Shown: positions 39,440 through 48,533, counted from the stretch's first letter. The stretch is DNA of 64,000 nt from Lapidilactobacillus luobeiensis (GCF_024345205.1 NZ_BROC01000001.1:62001-126000), one strand, 5' to 3'. Program-made: numbers and translations. The notes: generated by a model not told the origin, from the sequence alone.

Positions 39440-41200
39440 ATGACAAGCGATAGTTATATTCTCGATTACGCACCAAGCGCTGTTCAACACCTAGGCGTTG
39501 GACTATACAAACAACTTCCCCAGGCATTGGCTGAACTCATAACCAATGCTTGGGATGCTGATGCAACAGCAGTCAACTTACACATTGATTACTTTGCTAA
39601 AAAGATTACTGTGTCCGATAACGGCTGTGGGATGTCCCATGCTGAATTAAACTCCAACTTTCTTCGTGTTGCAAAAAATCGTCGACTTTCACAAACCAAT
39701 AGTAAAACGCCAAGAGGGAGATTGGTTACTGGGAAGAAAGGTCTCGGAAAACTTGCACTTTTTGGGATAGCTAATCGTATCCAAGTGACTAGTGTGAAAA
39801 ATGGACTTGAAAATTCTTTTGAAATGAACTTCATGGACATCAAGAATACTGATGAAGATAAGCAGTATCATCCAAAGGCAATCGAGAATGATTCCGTCAC
39901 CAGTGAAGAGAATGGGACGACAATCGTAATTGATGAATTGTCTCTCAAAAACATCACAAAGTTGAGTGACCTTAAGCGTTCACTCGCACGACGATTCAAT
40001 AAGTACTCTGCCTCTGATTTTTTGGTATTACTTACTGATGAGAGCGGCAATGTTGAGAAGCTAGACGAGGATGCATTCGAGCTTAGCGTGATTCCAGATC
40101 ACCTTGAATTCACCTTCAGATTCCCCGAAGATTTCAGTGATGAGCTTCAAAGTAATACTGCACTGCAGAATCTTAAATCACAAGGGATTTACGGGGCTGT
40201 GTTCACAAAGTTTACTCCGCTATCTTCAGCAAATCAGGGGTTTTCTGTGCTATCTCGAGGAAAGCTTGCAAGTGAACGCTCACAGTCCCAGTTTTCTGAT
40301 CGCGCAAACGATTATTTTTACACATATGCAACTGGCTATTTTAACGTCGACGTTATCGACAATGATCAACGCGATGATTATATTTCTACTGATAGGCAAG
40401 CAATTTTATGGAACTCAAATGATTCTCTGGAACGACTTCGAGAAAATCTAGATAAGCTAATGAACGTTATTCAATCAAAATGGCGAGCTGCTCGTCAAAA
40501 CACCAAGAAAAAAAAGCAAGAACAGTCGTTGAACGAAAATCCAGACGCCAACGAGGTACTGCACTCCCCTGATGTAACACCAAAAGAAATAGAATCAATT
40601 AACACGGTTTCCGAACTTCTTGAGGATGATCAGACAAAGATTTCCGCTGCTGGGAAAGATAGGCTGATAAGTCAAATCGCTCAACAAACGGATACCTATA
40701 AACGGAATCACAGTGTCTATAAGAAACTTATTCCCACTAGCTTTTCTGTGCCTAGTAATATTATAACAAAAATTCAGATGCTTCGTGAAGAGATGGTCGC
40801 TGCAGCAACGGATGAAGCCGATCCAAATAGATTTATCCTCACACAAGGATTGCTCCTTCGTGCGATGATTGACAGTACCTGCAGCATTGTAATTATCAAA
40901 AATCTCGATAATTTGCACAATTTAGGCATAGTTGGGCAACCTGTTTCGACGCCAAAACGGGTCTACGACATGCCCTTGAAAGATAAGCTCTTTGACTCGA
41001 TTGAATTTCTCAGTGAAATGAATCAATTATCGGGTGGTCAGGCATCACAGACACTGAAAAGCGAAATAGGAAGCATCGGCGTTATTAAAAAACTTGATCA
41101 GCTAATGCACGATTCAGAACAGTGGCCGCAATTCCCAGATTTGAAACTTATGTGGGACAAATTGGCCCCTATACTCGCGCTACTGTTTAAATACTGTTAG
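39440..41200 (+). CDS. GHKL ATPase, MutL/MORC-like, paired with a DNA methyltransferase
   Basis: A 586-residue protein with the GHKL (HSP90/MutL/histidine kinase) ATPase domain at the N-terminus. The N-box is ELITNAWDADAT (about 34-45), G1 is DNGCGM, G2 is GKKGLGKLALFG (about 96-107), and G3 is NGTTIVI. A second domain (about 190-330) resembles the S5-like transducer fold. Then comes a Lys/Gln-rich linker (about 355-375, KKKKQEQ) and a helical C-terminal region with no nuclease motif that I can see. Prokaryotic MORC/MutL-like ATPases next to methyltransferases are known from restriction-type systems. Base composition is visibly more AT-rich than in flanking chromosome. It ends 53 bases before the methyltransferase. 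Confidence 0.82.
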   Translation: MTSDSYILDYAPSAVQHLGVGLYKQLPQALAELITNAWDADATAVNLHIDYFAKKITVSDNGCGMSHAELNSNFLRVAKNRRLSQTNSKTPRGRLVTGKKGLGKLALFGIANRIQVTSVKNGLENSFEMNFMDIKNTDEDKQYHPKAIENDSVTSEENGTTIVIDELSLKNITKLSDLKRSLARRFNKYSASDFLVLLTDESGNVEKLDEDAFELSVIPDHLEFTFRFPEDFSDELQSNTALQNLKSQGIYGAVFTKFTPLSSANQGFSVLSRGKLASERSQSQFSDRANDYFYTYATGYFNVDVIDNDQRDDYISTDRQAILWNSNDSLERLRENLDKLMNVIQSKWRAARQNTKKKKQEQSLNENPDANEVLHSPDVTPKEIESINTVSELLEDDQTKISAAGKDRLISQIAQQTDTYKRNHSVYKKLIPTSFSVPSNIITKIQMLREEMVAAATDEADPNRFILTQGLLLRAMIDSTCSIVIIKNLDNLHNLGIVGQPVSTPKRVYDMPLKDKLFDSIEFLSEMNQLSGGQASQTLKSEIGSIGVIKKLDQLMHDSEQWPQFPDLKLMWDKLAPILALLFKYC

Positions 41201-41253
41201 AGCCTCTTCCATTTTTGTATAACTACTAGTATCCTGGACAAGAGGTAAAAATT

Positions 41254-42483
41254 ATGAATATTATCGATTTATTTTCTGGAGCAGGCGGGCTCACCGAAGG
41301 ATTCCGTCACGATTTTAATATTGTCGGTCACGTTGAGAAGGAAGCCGCAGCAAGTGAAACGTTGCGTTTACGAGATGCGTTCTACTATTTCAAAGCTAAT
41401 CACCGTGAATCGACCTACTACGATTTCTTGAACAATAAGCTAAGCTTACAAGATGTATTTGGCTCCGTTCCTACAAGATTGTTAAAAGGTACAATCAACG
41501 AAGAAATAAATGACAACAACATTCAAAACATATTTAAACAGCTTGACGAACGAATTGGCTCTGCCTCTGTAGATGGCCTTATTGGTGGGCCACCGTGTCA
41601 AGCATATTCAACTATTGGTAGAGCGCGAAATGCCCCCAAAAAAGCATCTGACGGTCGTATATACCTATACAGATACTACATCGATTTTTTAAGAAGGTAT
41701 CTACCAAAGTTTTTCGTATTTGAAAACGTTCGAGGGCTATTAAGTTTTAAAGATATGGATGGCCAACTCCTCTTTCCGAAAATGAAGCTAGAATTTCAAA
41801 AGGCAGGATATAATCTTGATTATCGAGTTTTAGACGCTTCTGACTTTGGTACGCCTCAGTCAAGAAAACGAGTAATTATTTTCGGTGCAAGAAGTAGCGA
41901 TACTCAAATGATCCAGCGTTTTTTTGACGAGTTATCTCACCTAAAAACGCGGGCACATACGGTCAGGGAAACATTTTATGATTTGCCAAGGTTGTCAGCT
42001 GGCACTGAAAATAACAACTATGCCAAGATACCAACAAAATTCATTAAGAAGAACTTTCGAGGTAATGCCAGCATTCCACTAACACAAAATTGTTCAAGAC
42101 CTAATAATGACAACGATCTACAAATATATCAGATTGTGGCTAAAGCAAAAGCTAACGGAATCAATGTAAAATATAACGAGCTAAATCAAAAACTAATTAC
42201 ACATCGTCATACTGATAAATTCTTGGACCGTTTTAAAGCACTTGGATGGGATGAGCCGTCCCACACGATTGTGGCCCATATTGCTAAAGATGGACATCAT
42301 TATATTCATCCTGACTATACGCAGAATAGGTCTATCACGGTTCGTGAGGCAGCACGCCTACAAGGATTCCCCGACGATTATTACTTTGAGTCTTCTCGCA
42401 CTTCGGCACTAACTCAGATTGGTAATGCTGTTCCTCCTATTTTCTCAAAGAAAGTAGCTGAGGCCATTAATTCTATTATATAA
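41254..42483 (+). CDS. DNA (cytosine-5) methyltransferase
   Basis: A 409-residue C5 methyltransferase. Motif I IIDLFSGAGGLTEGF (residues 3-17); a long insert; motif IV GGPPCQAYS (about 112-120); motif VI FVFENVRGLL; motif VIII DFGTPQSRKRVIIFG; a target-recognition region (about 260-340); motif IX SITVREAARLQGFPDDY; motif X IGNAVPP near the end. All catalytic motifs are intact. AAGAGGT precedes ATG 41254. No separate restriction endonuclease gene lies beside it, so it may protect host DNA for the ATPase module or be an orphan. Confidence 0.95.
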   Translation: MNIIDLFSGAGGLTEGFRHDFNIVGHVEKEAAASETLRLRDAFYYFKANHRESTYYDFLNNKLSLQDVFGSVPTRLLKGTINEEINDNNIQNIFKQLDERIGSASVDGLIGGPPCQAYSTIGRARNAPKKASDGRIYLYRYYIDFLRRYLPKFFVFENVRGLLSFKDMDGQLLFPKMKLEFQKAGYNLDYRVLDASDFGTPQSRKRVIIFGARSSDTQMIQRFFDELSHLKTRAHTVRETFYDLPRLSAGTENNNYAKIPTKFIKKNFRGNASIPLTQNCSRPNNDNDLQIYQIVAKAKANGINVKYNELNQKLITHRHTDKFLDRFKALGWDEPSHTIVAHIAKDGHHYIHPDYTQNRSITVREAARLQGFPDDYYFESSRTSALTQIGNAVPPIFSKKVAEAINSII

Positions 42484-42712
42484 AAAGCGGCTGGCTAATT
42501 ACTTTTCCCGACGTAGGTCAAGTGCGTAACCAAGCGTACGTAGCTATTACGCAGAACTAGTTTAACGAGATTAGATGTCTATACACCATCTAAGAAACGA
42601 AAGTGTTGGTCAGCAGAACTGGTGCGTCCAAGATTCAAGTGACTATAGTGGTCTGGAGCTCGTCCTAGGCGTATCTAAATAAAGTCAGAATACACAAGAT
42701 ATTAAAAAGGCC
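42484..42712. other. Non-coding tail of the island
   Basis: About 230 bases after the methyltransferase with no gene. I see only short dyads (for example GCGTACGTAGC-like sequence near 42534). Confidence 0.6.
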
Positions 42713-42857
42713 GCCAACCAGTGACGAACAACTAAGTATATACGCGTACCAATTCAGTACCACGTCATCCAAATTCAGCCGATTTCAACCTTTTCAATCG
42801 CGCCAAGAATGCCGTTAAATCAACAATCCGACGTCATTCAAACCATCAGATTACAAC
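42713..42857 (+). repeat. Island-internal imperfect direct repeat, right copy next to attR
   Basis: Related to 38281-38415 and running directly into the 60-bp attR. It may contain integrase arm-type sites, which would explain its position at the element end. Confidence 0.75.
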
Positions 42858-42915
42858 TCGAAATCCGGCGAACCGGTAAAACGGCGCGCAGGTTCAATTC
42901 CTGTACTCTCCTTAT
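42856..42915 (+). repeat. attR: right 60-bp direct repeat
   Basis: A perfect copy of the tRNA-Ser 3' part (34542-34601), without the 5' half, so it is not a functional tRNA. Chromosomal sequence resumes after it. Confidence 0.95.
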
Positions 42916-43268
42916 CACTTGTAAATGAATCCTGAAAATGCTGGTATCAAGGCATCTTCGGGGTTTTTCTTTTATCTTTTTTTGTTTGTTTTTGGTAGCG
43001 ACTGGGATAAAACTCGGATAAGTAGGGCATTCCCGACAACGTTTGAAGTGCGGCAACAGTGACCGCTGCATGATCACGCTGATGGATTTTTTAAAGATGC
43101 GGGTATACGGGTCCGTTGACAAAATTGAGTTGCCAAAGTGTTAGAAAAAGCGTATTCTACGTAAGAAGATAGTAAATGAATATTTGATCAAATATGGTGT
43201 AAGCTGGCTCGCAAGGTTTGAAGGTCGGTAGCAACTCAATAAAAATTCAAGAAAGTGAAGATAATTCA

Positions 43269-43463
43269 ATGAAAAAAATCAACGGCTTAGAACGTTTTCA
43301 ACTTTGGACTACGATTGGAGGTTGCCTCATTTTTCTTGTCTGTATCTTGGTCCTTCTTTTCAGTGGGGAATATACATGGCATGGACTGCTTCCGCTTATG
43401 ATTCTATTATGTCTATGTGTAGGGAACGTCATAAGCTTTAAACGTAAATTCCAGGTCCGTTAG
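43269..43463 (+). CDS. Small membrane protein with two transmembrane helices
   Basis: A 64-residue protein, MKKINGLERFQLWTTIGG, then two hydrophobic helices (about 12-31 and 37-53) and a basic end KRKFQVR. Not recognised. Start ATG 43269 gives a compact two-helix protein; the open frame extends upstream without a better site. The 350 bases before it (42916-43268) hold no gene but include a short CATCTTCGGGG-TTTTT stretch that may be the original tRNA terminator. Confidence 0.5.
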   Translation: MKKINGLERFQLWTTIGGCLIFLVCILVLLFSGEYTWHGLLPLMILLCLCVGNVISFKRKFQVR

Positions 43464-43956
43464 CTTGGAGCGGCTTCAAGACGGACGTGTTGGTTATCTT
43501 AGTGATGTCCTCAACACCACAAGTTTCCACTGTAAAAAAATTTGAAAAGCAAGATCGTCACTTGAGTTAGAATAGCAGCGTGATCACGGCAGGATCGGGC
43601 GGTAGATTTTGACCGTCATTCCTCATTTCTATGAGACTGTTTGTGTCGTCCGGTAGCGGCGAAATAAAATTGCGCTAATGATTTTTTGAAAAGGTTTATT
43701 CTGGCGGGCCAGCCCAATGATCAGCATGAGGTCTTGTAAGCTGTGCCTGTCTCGAATTTCAACTGATAGAGCTGTGTAAACGTCGACCTAAAATGGTTTT
43801 TGAACGTTTGCCTGACTCTATTTTTTTGATTTTTTTGATTGTTTTAATTTCTCTTTTAACTTGCTTCTGCTACCATTGCCGTAACTGCTGAAAAGGGTTA
43901 CTATTTTGACAATGGCAATACCAAAATGATGACACCAGAGCATGGAGGACCAGCAA
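43464..43956. other. Gene-free stretch before the methyltransferase
   Basis: About 490 bases, AT-rich in its second half. I find no open frame with a start and ribosome binding site and no strong hairpin. A GGAGG at 43945-43949 belongs to the next gene. Confidence 0.6.
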
Positions 43957-44706
43957 ATGGATCAAGTTGATCAATGGCAGGCGGAAAGTCAGTTAGCGAT
44001 GCACGGGTGGGATTTCAGCCATCTGGACGGCCGCTGGGAAAATGAGCCCTTACCTTGGGATTATCAGGCTGTGGTCAAGGCTAATCTTAAGGACGAGCTG
44101 ATGTGGCTTGATGTTGATACCGGTGGCGGCGAACTAATGGACAGCTTTAGACATCCCGCGCATAAGACGGTGGTCACGGAAGGCTGGGCGCCAAATCTGA
44201 AGTTGTTGCGCGAGAAATACGCGACTTCCGCGGTGACCGTGATTTCTGACCAAAACGAAGACTTGGCCAAGGTGCCAGATCAGCATTTTGACATCATCAC
44301 CAACAGTCATGGCGCATTGCCAGTTCAAGAGACTGTCAACAAGTTGCGACCCGGTGGGATCTTCATCACCCAGCAGGTCGGTGCGACCAATAATTTTGCC
44401 CTGTCGCGCTTCCTCGACCCCAATTACAGCCCGGCATATCCGGACAACACCCTGATCGATGCTTGCGCGCGCATGCAGGCAGCCGGTCTGCGGATCGAAC
44501 AGCAGAATTCGGCCTTTAGTAAAATGAGTTTCTTTGATGTGGGCGCGATCGTCTATTACGCCACCATGATCCCGTGGGAGTTCCCGAACTTTTCCGTGGC
44601 CGCTTGTCTGCCGCGACTACGCCAACTCAGTCGTTTGATCACGGAACAGGGGAGTATTGCAACTTTCGAAGATCGTTTTCTGATCGTCGCGCGAAAACCA
44701 GCCTGA
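43957..44706 (+). CDS. Class I SAM-dependent methyltransferase
   Basis: A 249-residue protein with a Rossmann methyltransferase core: motif I LMWLDVDTGGGELMDS (about 47-62), an acidic strand end at VVTEGWAPN, FDIITNSHGALP as motif IV, then LRPGGIFITQQVG. The second half has no assigned specificity. Related proteins are annotated as methyltransferases of unknown small-molecule or protein substrate. ATG 43957 is 7 bases after GGAGG; the ATG at 43942 precedes that site and is rejected. Confidence 0.8.
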   Translation: MDQVDQWQAESQLAMHGWDFSHLDGRWENEPLPWDYQAVVKANLKDELMWLDVDTGGGELMDSFRHPAHKTVVTEGWAPNLKLLREKYATSAVTVISDQNEDLAKVPDQHFDIITNSHGALPVQETVNKLRPGGIFITQQVGATNNFALSRFLDPNYSPAYPDNTLIDACARMQAAGLRIEQQNSAFSKMSFFDVGAIVYYATMIPWEFPNFSVAACLPRLRQLSRLITEQGSIATFEDRFLIVARKPA

Positions 44707-45113
44707 AGATATTGTTGCGGTGCCTAATTCTATGACTGAGTATTTTACTAGGGGCGTTAACGAGTTAAAATTCCTTTTTGCCTGAATTTAGGGTATCATA
44801 TTATTAGAAACTAAATAAGATATCCAAGTCCATAGTAGGTGCGACTGGATTTGGCCAGCCCGCTTTTGCTCGGCGCTGACATTTATTCTGGCGGGTTTGC
44901 ATTGATCGATCGTTAGCACCGTTACTGAGATTTCCCTGGCCATGTGTGCCGTGCGATTTTCTGGCGCCTTGGCCACATTCTATTGAGTGTAGGTGTCGGC
45001 ACTATTTGCGTAGAAACTGGTTTGGCGCGGGTAATCGTGGCTTGCCAATATCGGCTCAGGCGGGGGATCGGCCTGAGCACTGACGTTACAACTAATGAGA
45101 TGAATTAAGTGAG
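44707..45113. other. Gene-free stretch before the DUF3800 gene
   Basis: About 400 bases with no credible gene. The only open frame (minus strand, 44788-44976) lacks a ribosome binding site and family-like sequence. Base composition shifts from AT-rich to GC-rich near 44830. Confidence 0.55.
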
Positions 45114-47729
45114 ATGAACAACATGACAACAGAAACATTAACGGTATATATCGATGAGTCCGGCAATCTGGGCCAAGATCAAGGCCGTTATTTTACCTTG
45201 GCCGCGGTAGTTGGCACGACCGAGGCGATGAAAGGGTTGCGCCGTCGTCAAAAGAACGCCGCCGAACGTTTTCGTCGTAGTAGCCCAACTAAGAAATGGC
45301 CCAATAATGAGGTCAAGGCCGCGGCGTTGAACCAAAAGGAACGCGCGACGATGCTACGGCAGGTGCTGACGCCGGAAATCGCGATTTATGCCTTGATCCT
45401 TGATAAGCGGCATTTACCAGTCACCGATTTTGCTAGTAAAAATAGTTCTTACGACTACTGGGTCCAACTTTTATTAGATCAGATCGTCGCGACGCAACCG
45501 GAAATCACGGAATTATTGGCGCAATTAGACCAGCGTGCTCTAAAAGACGGTAGTCAGAATTCGCTGGCAGATCATCTGCGGATCCATTTCAATTTTGAAA
45601 TGCAACGTCCAGATCTGACCGTTTCGATCAATTATTATGAGTCGCAACTTAACTATGGCATTCAAGCGGCGGATTTTGCGGCGAATGCCATCAATAATTT
45701 TTATGAGACTCAGAAAAAAGGCGCGTACGCCGCCTTGCATAAAAATTTAAGAAAAACATTGACTTTGCCTCAAACTGCCTTTGGTAAGAAACCAACGAAA
45801 ACGCGGGCTCGTTCGCGGCAAAAGGCTAAGGTCAAGGCTATCAAGGCAACAAATCCAACATCAGGATCAGTCCGAAAAAAAGAAAAAGCGAATAACGATC
45901 AGGCCCAAGTAACCAAAAAAGTTTTGCCAAAATCGAAAGTCACAACCGCAGGCACCATTGATCAGGTCAGTGCTACACGCTCAGCCCGATCCCAGACCAA
46001 GAAACGCCGCCAAGAGACTCGCAAGCAACAACGCCAGACAACTACTAAGAGTGAGAAAAAGCGGTTGTTAGAGGTTTCGACCACGGCAACAAAAGTGCCT
46101 GAGATCGGCGCTTTGCCAACAAGTAAACAACGGCAACGAAAACTTAGGCAGCGGCGCAAACGACACGGCCAAGCCAACAAATCAATAAGTACTGTACCAG
46201 TGACCCAATCAAAAAAAGAAATAATGAGGAATCAAGCAGTGAAGAAAAACGATCAAACAAATCTGGCCGTTAATCAGAACAAAGGCACTACTGTGGCCAA
46301 ACAGCTACCAAATGGCGCATCGCGATCAAACAAGAAAACTCAGGGCATTACTCAAGGTGATGCTAAGGTTAGCAAAGCAACAACGACTAAATCCACGGCC
46401 AAGAAAGTCACCACTCCCCAGGTGGAGACGAAAGCCAATGTCGCGTCTTCGAAAAAGCATACCTCAACGCCACGACGAACCAGTACGCGATCCGGGCAGA
46501 AACCGGCCGCTCAACCTTCGTCCAAGCAGCAACGGCCTGGTTCATCTGAGAAAAAAAACGCACCCGTAGTAGAAAAATCGACTAGATCAACCACAAAAGC
46601 ACCAGAAGCCGATCAAGCTCAACATTCTAAAAAAATAACCACGACCACGGCTGGGCAGAAGCCTTCTCGCCGCAATCAGGGGACGGCCCAAAAATCCGTG
46701 GCGCAAACGACGCGGGAGACCCGACCGACGACCACAAAACTAAAACAAAGACGTTGGACGATCCGGCCGATCACACCCGCTGTTTCGACTCAAGAGCAAT
46801 TGATCCATGTTAAGCTTCAGGAACAACGCTTAACAGCGGCCGGCGCGAACCAAACAAAGCAGCGGCAATCGAAGCGGCGATCGAAGTCAGTAAACGGCTC
46901 GAAGTCGCGTTCGATCCAGCATACGCCGGTGACCCACAGTCAAATGTTGGAGCCACGCGCAGAAATGACGATGGAAAAGAGCTTACAACAGCAAGCTCAA
47001 GTACAAAATAAGAATAATAAATCTACCCGTTCTGAAATGGCGGTAAAGCCTACTAGAGGCGTGCAACCAAGGTCAGTTGACAACCAGAACACGAAAAAAA
47101 ATCAAAAGTCAGCGGCCAAGCCGAACGCGGCAACGACACAAGGGCCTCGCGCGAAACAATCAGCCCAGGATCGGCCTGTAAACACCCAAGAACAGCAGAC
47201 CGATCGTGCTGCCAAAGTGATTCCAACGACGACAACACGAACAGTACCGGTGAAAAAAAGCGGGAAAATGTCAAAATCGAGTTCAACTAAACCGCATGAC
47301 GTGAAGCGACCAATGCCACAGGTAAAGACTGCTGATGTGGCCGCCAGACCCAGCAAGCAAAAGTTGGCCGAAAAAAAATCATTACCCAAGCGCCAGTCGG
47401 AAAAGACCAAATCAGCAGCTCAAGGTATGCCAGTAAAGTCTGCAGATCAGCGAACGACTCGCTCTACTGGTGGGACAAGTCAGCCCAAGGCGCTTCATGA
47501 AGGTGGCCATACCTCGCAACATGTACCAAACAAATCAAGGACCACGACACGTCCGCAAAAAAACAGTAAAAAACCTGGCCGCCGAGCACCCCTTGCGAAA
47601 AAAAGTAATCAGAACCACAATGCTAAGCATTCAACTGCAAGCACAATGAGTGATACCTCGCAGGTTGGCGCAGTCAGTACCGGTGATGGCGCCCACCGGC
47701 ATCCTTGGACGATCAGAAAATTGGATTGA
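45114..47729 (+). CDS. DUF3800 protein with a very long basic low-complexity tail
   Basis: An 871-residue protein in two parts. Residues about 9-215 form a DUF3800 domain: VYIDESGNLG with the DESG motif, a central helical part, and YGIQAADFAANAI near 185. The DUF3800 family is thought to have an RNase H-like fold. From about 220 to the end there are some 650 residues almost without hydrophobic or aromatic residues, rich in Lys, Arg, Thr, Ser, Gln and Ala, and strongly positive. A WTIR motif occurs at about residue 548 and again as the C-terminus (HPWTIRKLD). Usual family length is 200-300. ATG 45114 and ATG 45123 are both possible starts. The tail suggests binding to nucleic acid or wall polymer; this is inference. 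Confidence 0.85.
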   Translation: MNNMTTETLTVYIDESGNLGQDQGRYFTLAAVVGTTEAMKGLRRRQKNAAERFRRSSPTKKWPNNEVKAAALNQKERATMLRQVLTPEIAIYALILDKRHLPVTDFASKNSSYDYWVQLLLDQIVATQPEITELLAQLDQRALKDGSQNSLADHLRIHFNFEMQRPDLTVSINYYESQLNYGIQAADFAANAINNFYETQKKGAYAALHKNLRKTLTLPQTAFGKKPTKTRARSRQKAKVKAIKATNPTSGSVRKKEKANNDQAQVTKKVLPKSKVTTAGTIDQVSATRSARSQTKKRRQETRKQQRQTTTKSEKKRLLEVSTTATKVPEIGALPTSKQRQRKLRQRRKRHGQANKSISTVPVTQSKKEIMRNQAVKKNDQTNLAVNQNKGTTVAKQLPNGASRSNKKTQGITQGDAKVSKATTTKSTAKKVTTPQVETKANVASSKKHTSTPRRTSTRSGQKPAAQPSSKQQRPGSSEKKNAPVVEKSTRSTTKAPEADQAQHSKKITTTTAGQKPSRRNQGTAQKSVAQTTRETRPTTTKLKQRRWTIRPITPAVSTQEQLIHVKLQEQRLTAAGANQTKQRQSKRRSKSVNGSKSRSIQHTPVTHSQMLEPRAEMTMEKSLQQQAQVQNKNNKSTRSEMAVKPTRGVQPRSVDNQNTKKNQKSAAKPNAATTQGPRAKQSAQDRPVNTQEQQTDRAAKVIPTTTTRTVPVKKSGKMSKSSSTKPHDVKRPMPQVKTADVAARPSKQKLAEKKSLPKRQSEKTKSAAQGMPVKSADQRTTRSTGGTSQPKALHEGGHTSQHVPNKSRTTTRPQKNSKKPGRRAPLAKKSNQNHNAKHSTASTMSDTSQVGAVSTGDGAHRHPWTIRKLD

Positions 47730-47761
47730 GGTCAACTACTTCGATCTTGGGAGGAAGACAG

Positions 47762-48358
47762 ATGAGCCTATTAGTTTTGATCGGCGCCCAAGCCGTTGGT
47801 AAAATGACAGTGGGAGAGGCCTTGAGCCAAGAAATAGATGGTCGACTTCTATTTAATCATCAAACGATCGATCTTTTCGCTAATTTTCTAGGGTATGATG
47901 AACGGACTTTTGCTTTGTCTGATCGAACGAGAAAAGAGTTATTCCGTGCTTTCGTCGCGAAACCTGAAGCAAATTTGGTCGAGACGATTATTTTCACAAT
48001 AATGATCGATTTTTCCGGTGAGGCGGATCGCGACTTCTTAACAGAGATCAGCGATATTTTTCTAGCGGCAGGACAATCAGTGTACTTTGTCGAGTTGCAA
48101 GCCGATTTAGAAACCCGTTTGCAACGTAATCAGAGTGACCATCGTTTACAGAAAAAGCCTTCAAAACGGGATCGTCAGGCGTCTGAACAAGAACTGCGGC
48201 AGAGCATGTCCACATATCGCTTATTAAGTCGACCTGGTGAGCTAGCAAAATTGTTTCCTCAGGTAGCAACAATGGTCTTGGATAATACCGATTTGACTGC
48301 GCCAGTGGCTGCGGCGAAGATCCGTACCTACTTCGAGTTGCCTAAACGAAAGAAATGA
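47762..48358 (+). CDS. P-loop kinase-like protein
   Basis: A 198-residue protein with Walker A GAQAVGKMT (residues 8-16) and an overall layout similar to shikimate-kinase-like or AAA_33 proteins. Further signs are LFNHQTIDLF, a VYFVELQADLETRLQRN strand-helix with Arg residues, and LDNTDLT near the end. Met replaces Ser/Thr before the final Thr of the P-loop (GKMT), an odd but seen form. ATG 47762 follows GGGAGGA. It begins 32 bases after the DUF3800 gene, possibly in one transcript. Confidence 0.75.
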   Translation: MSLLVLIGAQAVGKMTVGEALSQEIDGRLLFNHQTIDLFANFLGYDERTFALSDRTRKELFRAFVAKPEANLVETIIFTIMIDFSGEADRDFLTEISDIFLAAGQSVYFVELQADLETRLQRNQSDHRLQKKPSKRDRQASEQELRQSMSTYRLLSRPGELAKLFPQVATMVLDNTDLTAPVAAAKIRTYFELPKRKK

Positions 48359-48533
48359 TCATTAATATTCATTGCAGGCTACAACCAAATACTTGCTAGA
48401 TACAACCATCGCTATTCTCAAGGATTTAAAGAAGCATGATGATACTTTATAGAACTAATTTATTCAATAGCGATTCATAGAAGACTCCTGTTTAGAACGG
48501 TTGGCTGGCCTTTAAAAGCGGATTTTTGCGAAT

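Larger units (their letters stand above)
34602..42915. mobile_element. Integrated genomic island at tRNA-Ser(CGA), about 8.3 kb
   Basis: Defined by perfect 60-bp repeats at 34542-34601 and 42856-42915 and by a tyrosine-integrase gene next to the left end, reading toward the tRNA as is typical. Contents in order: integrase (broken), ABC-transporter remnants, toxin-antitoxin pair, DJ-1/PfpI remnants, GHKL ATPase and C5 DNA methyltransferase. No replication, packaging or conjugation genes are seen. With the integrase dead the island looks immobilised, while the two two-gene modules that could confer retention or defence are intact. Confidence 0.9.

Noticed and set aside
42838-43122. Minus-strand 94-codon frame crossing attR
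   Set aside because: It would run through the tRNA-derived repeat and has no family-like sequence or ribosome binding site.
46443-47720. CRISPR-like or tandem DNA repeats in the repetitive-looking DUF3800 tail
   Set aside because: The region is low-complexity at the protein level only; I see no regularly spaced DNA repeats, and the reading frame is open throughout.
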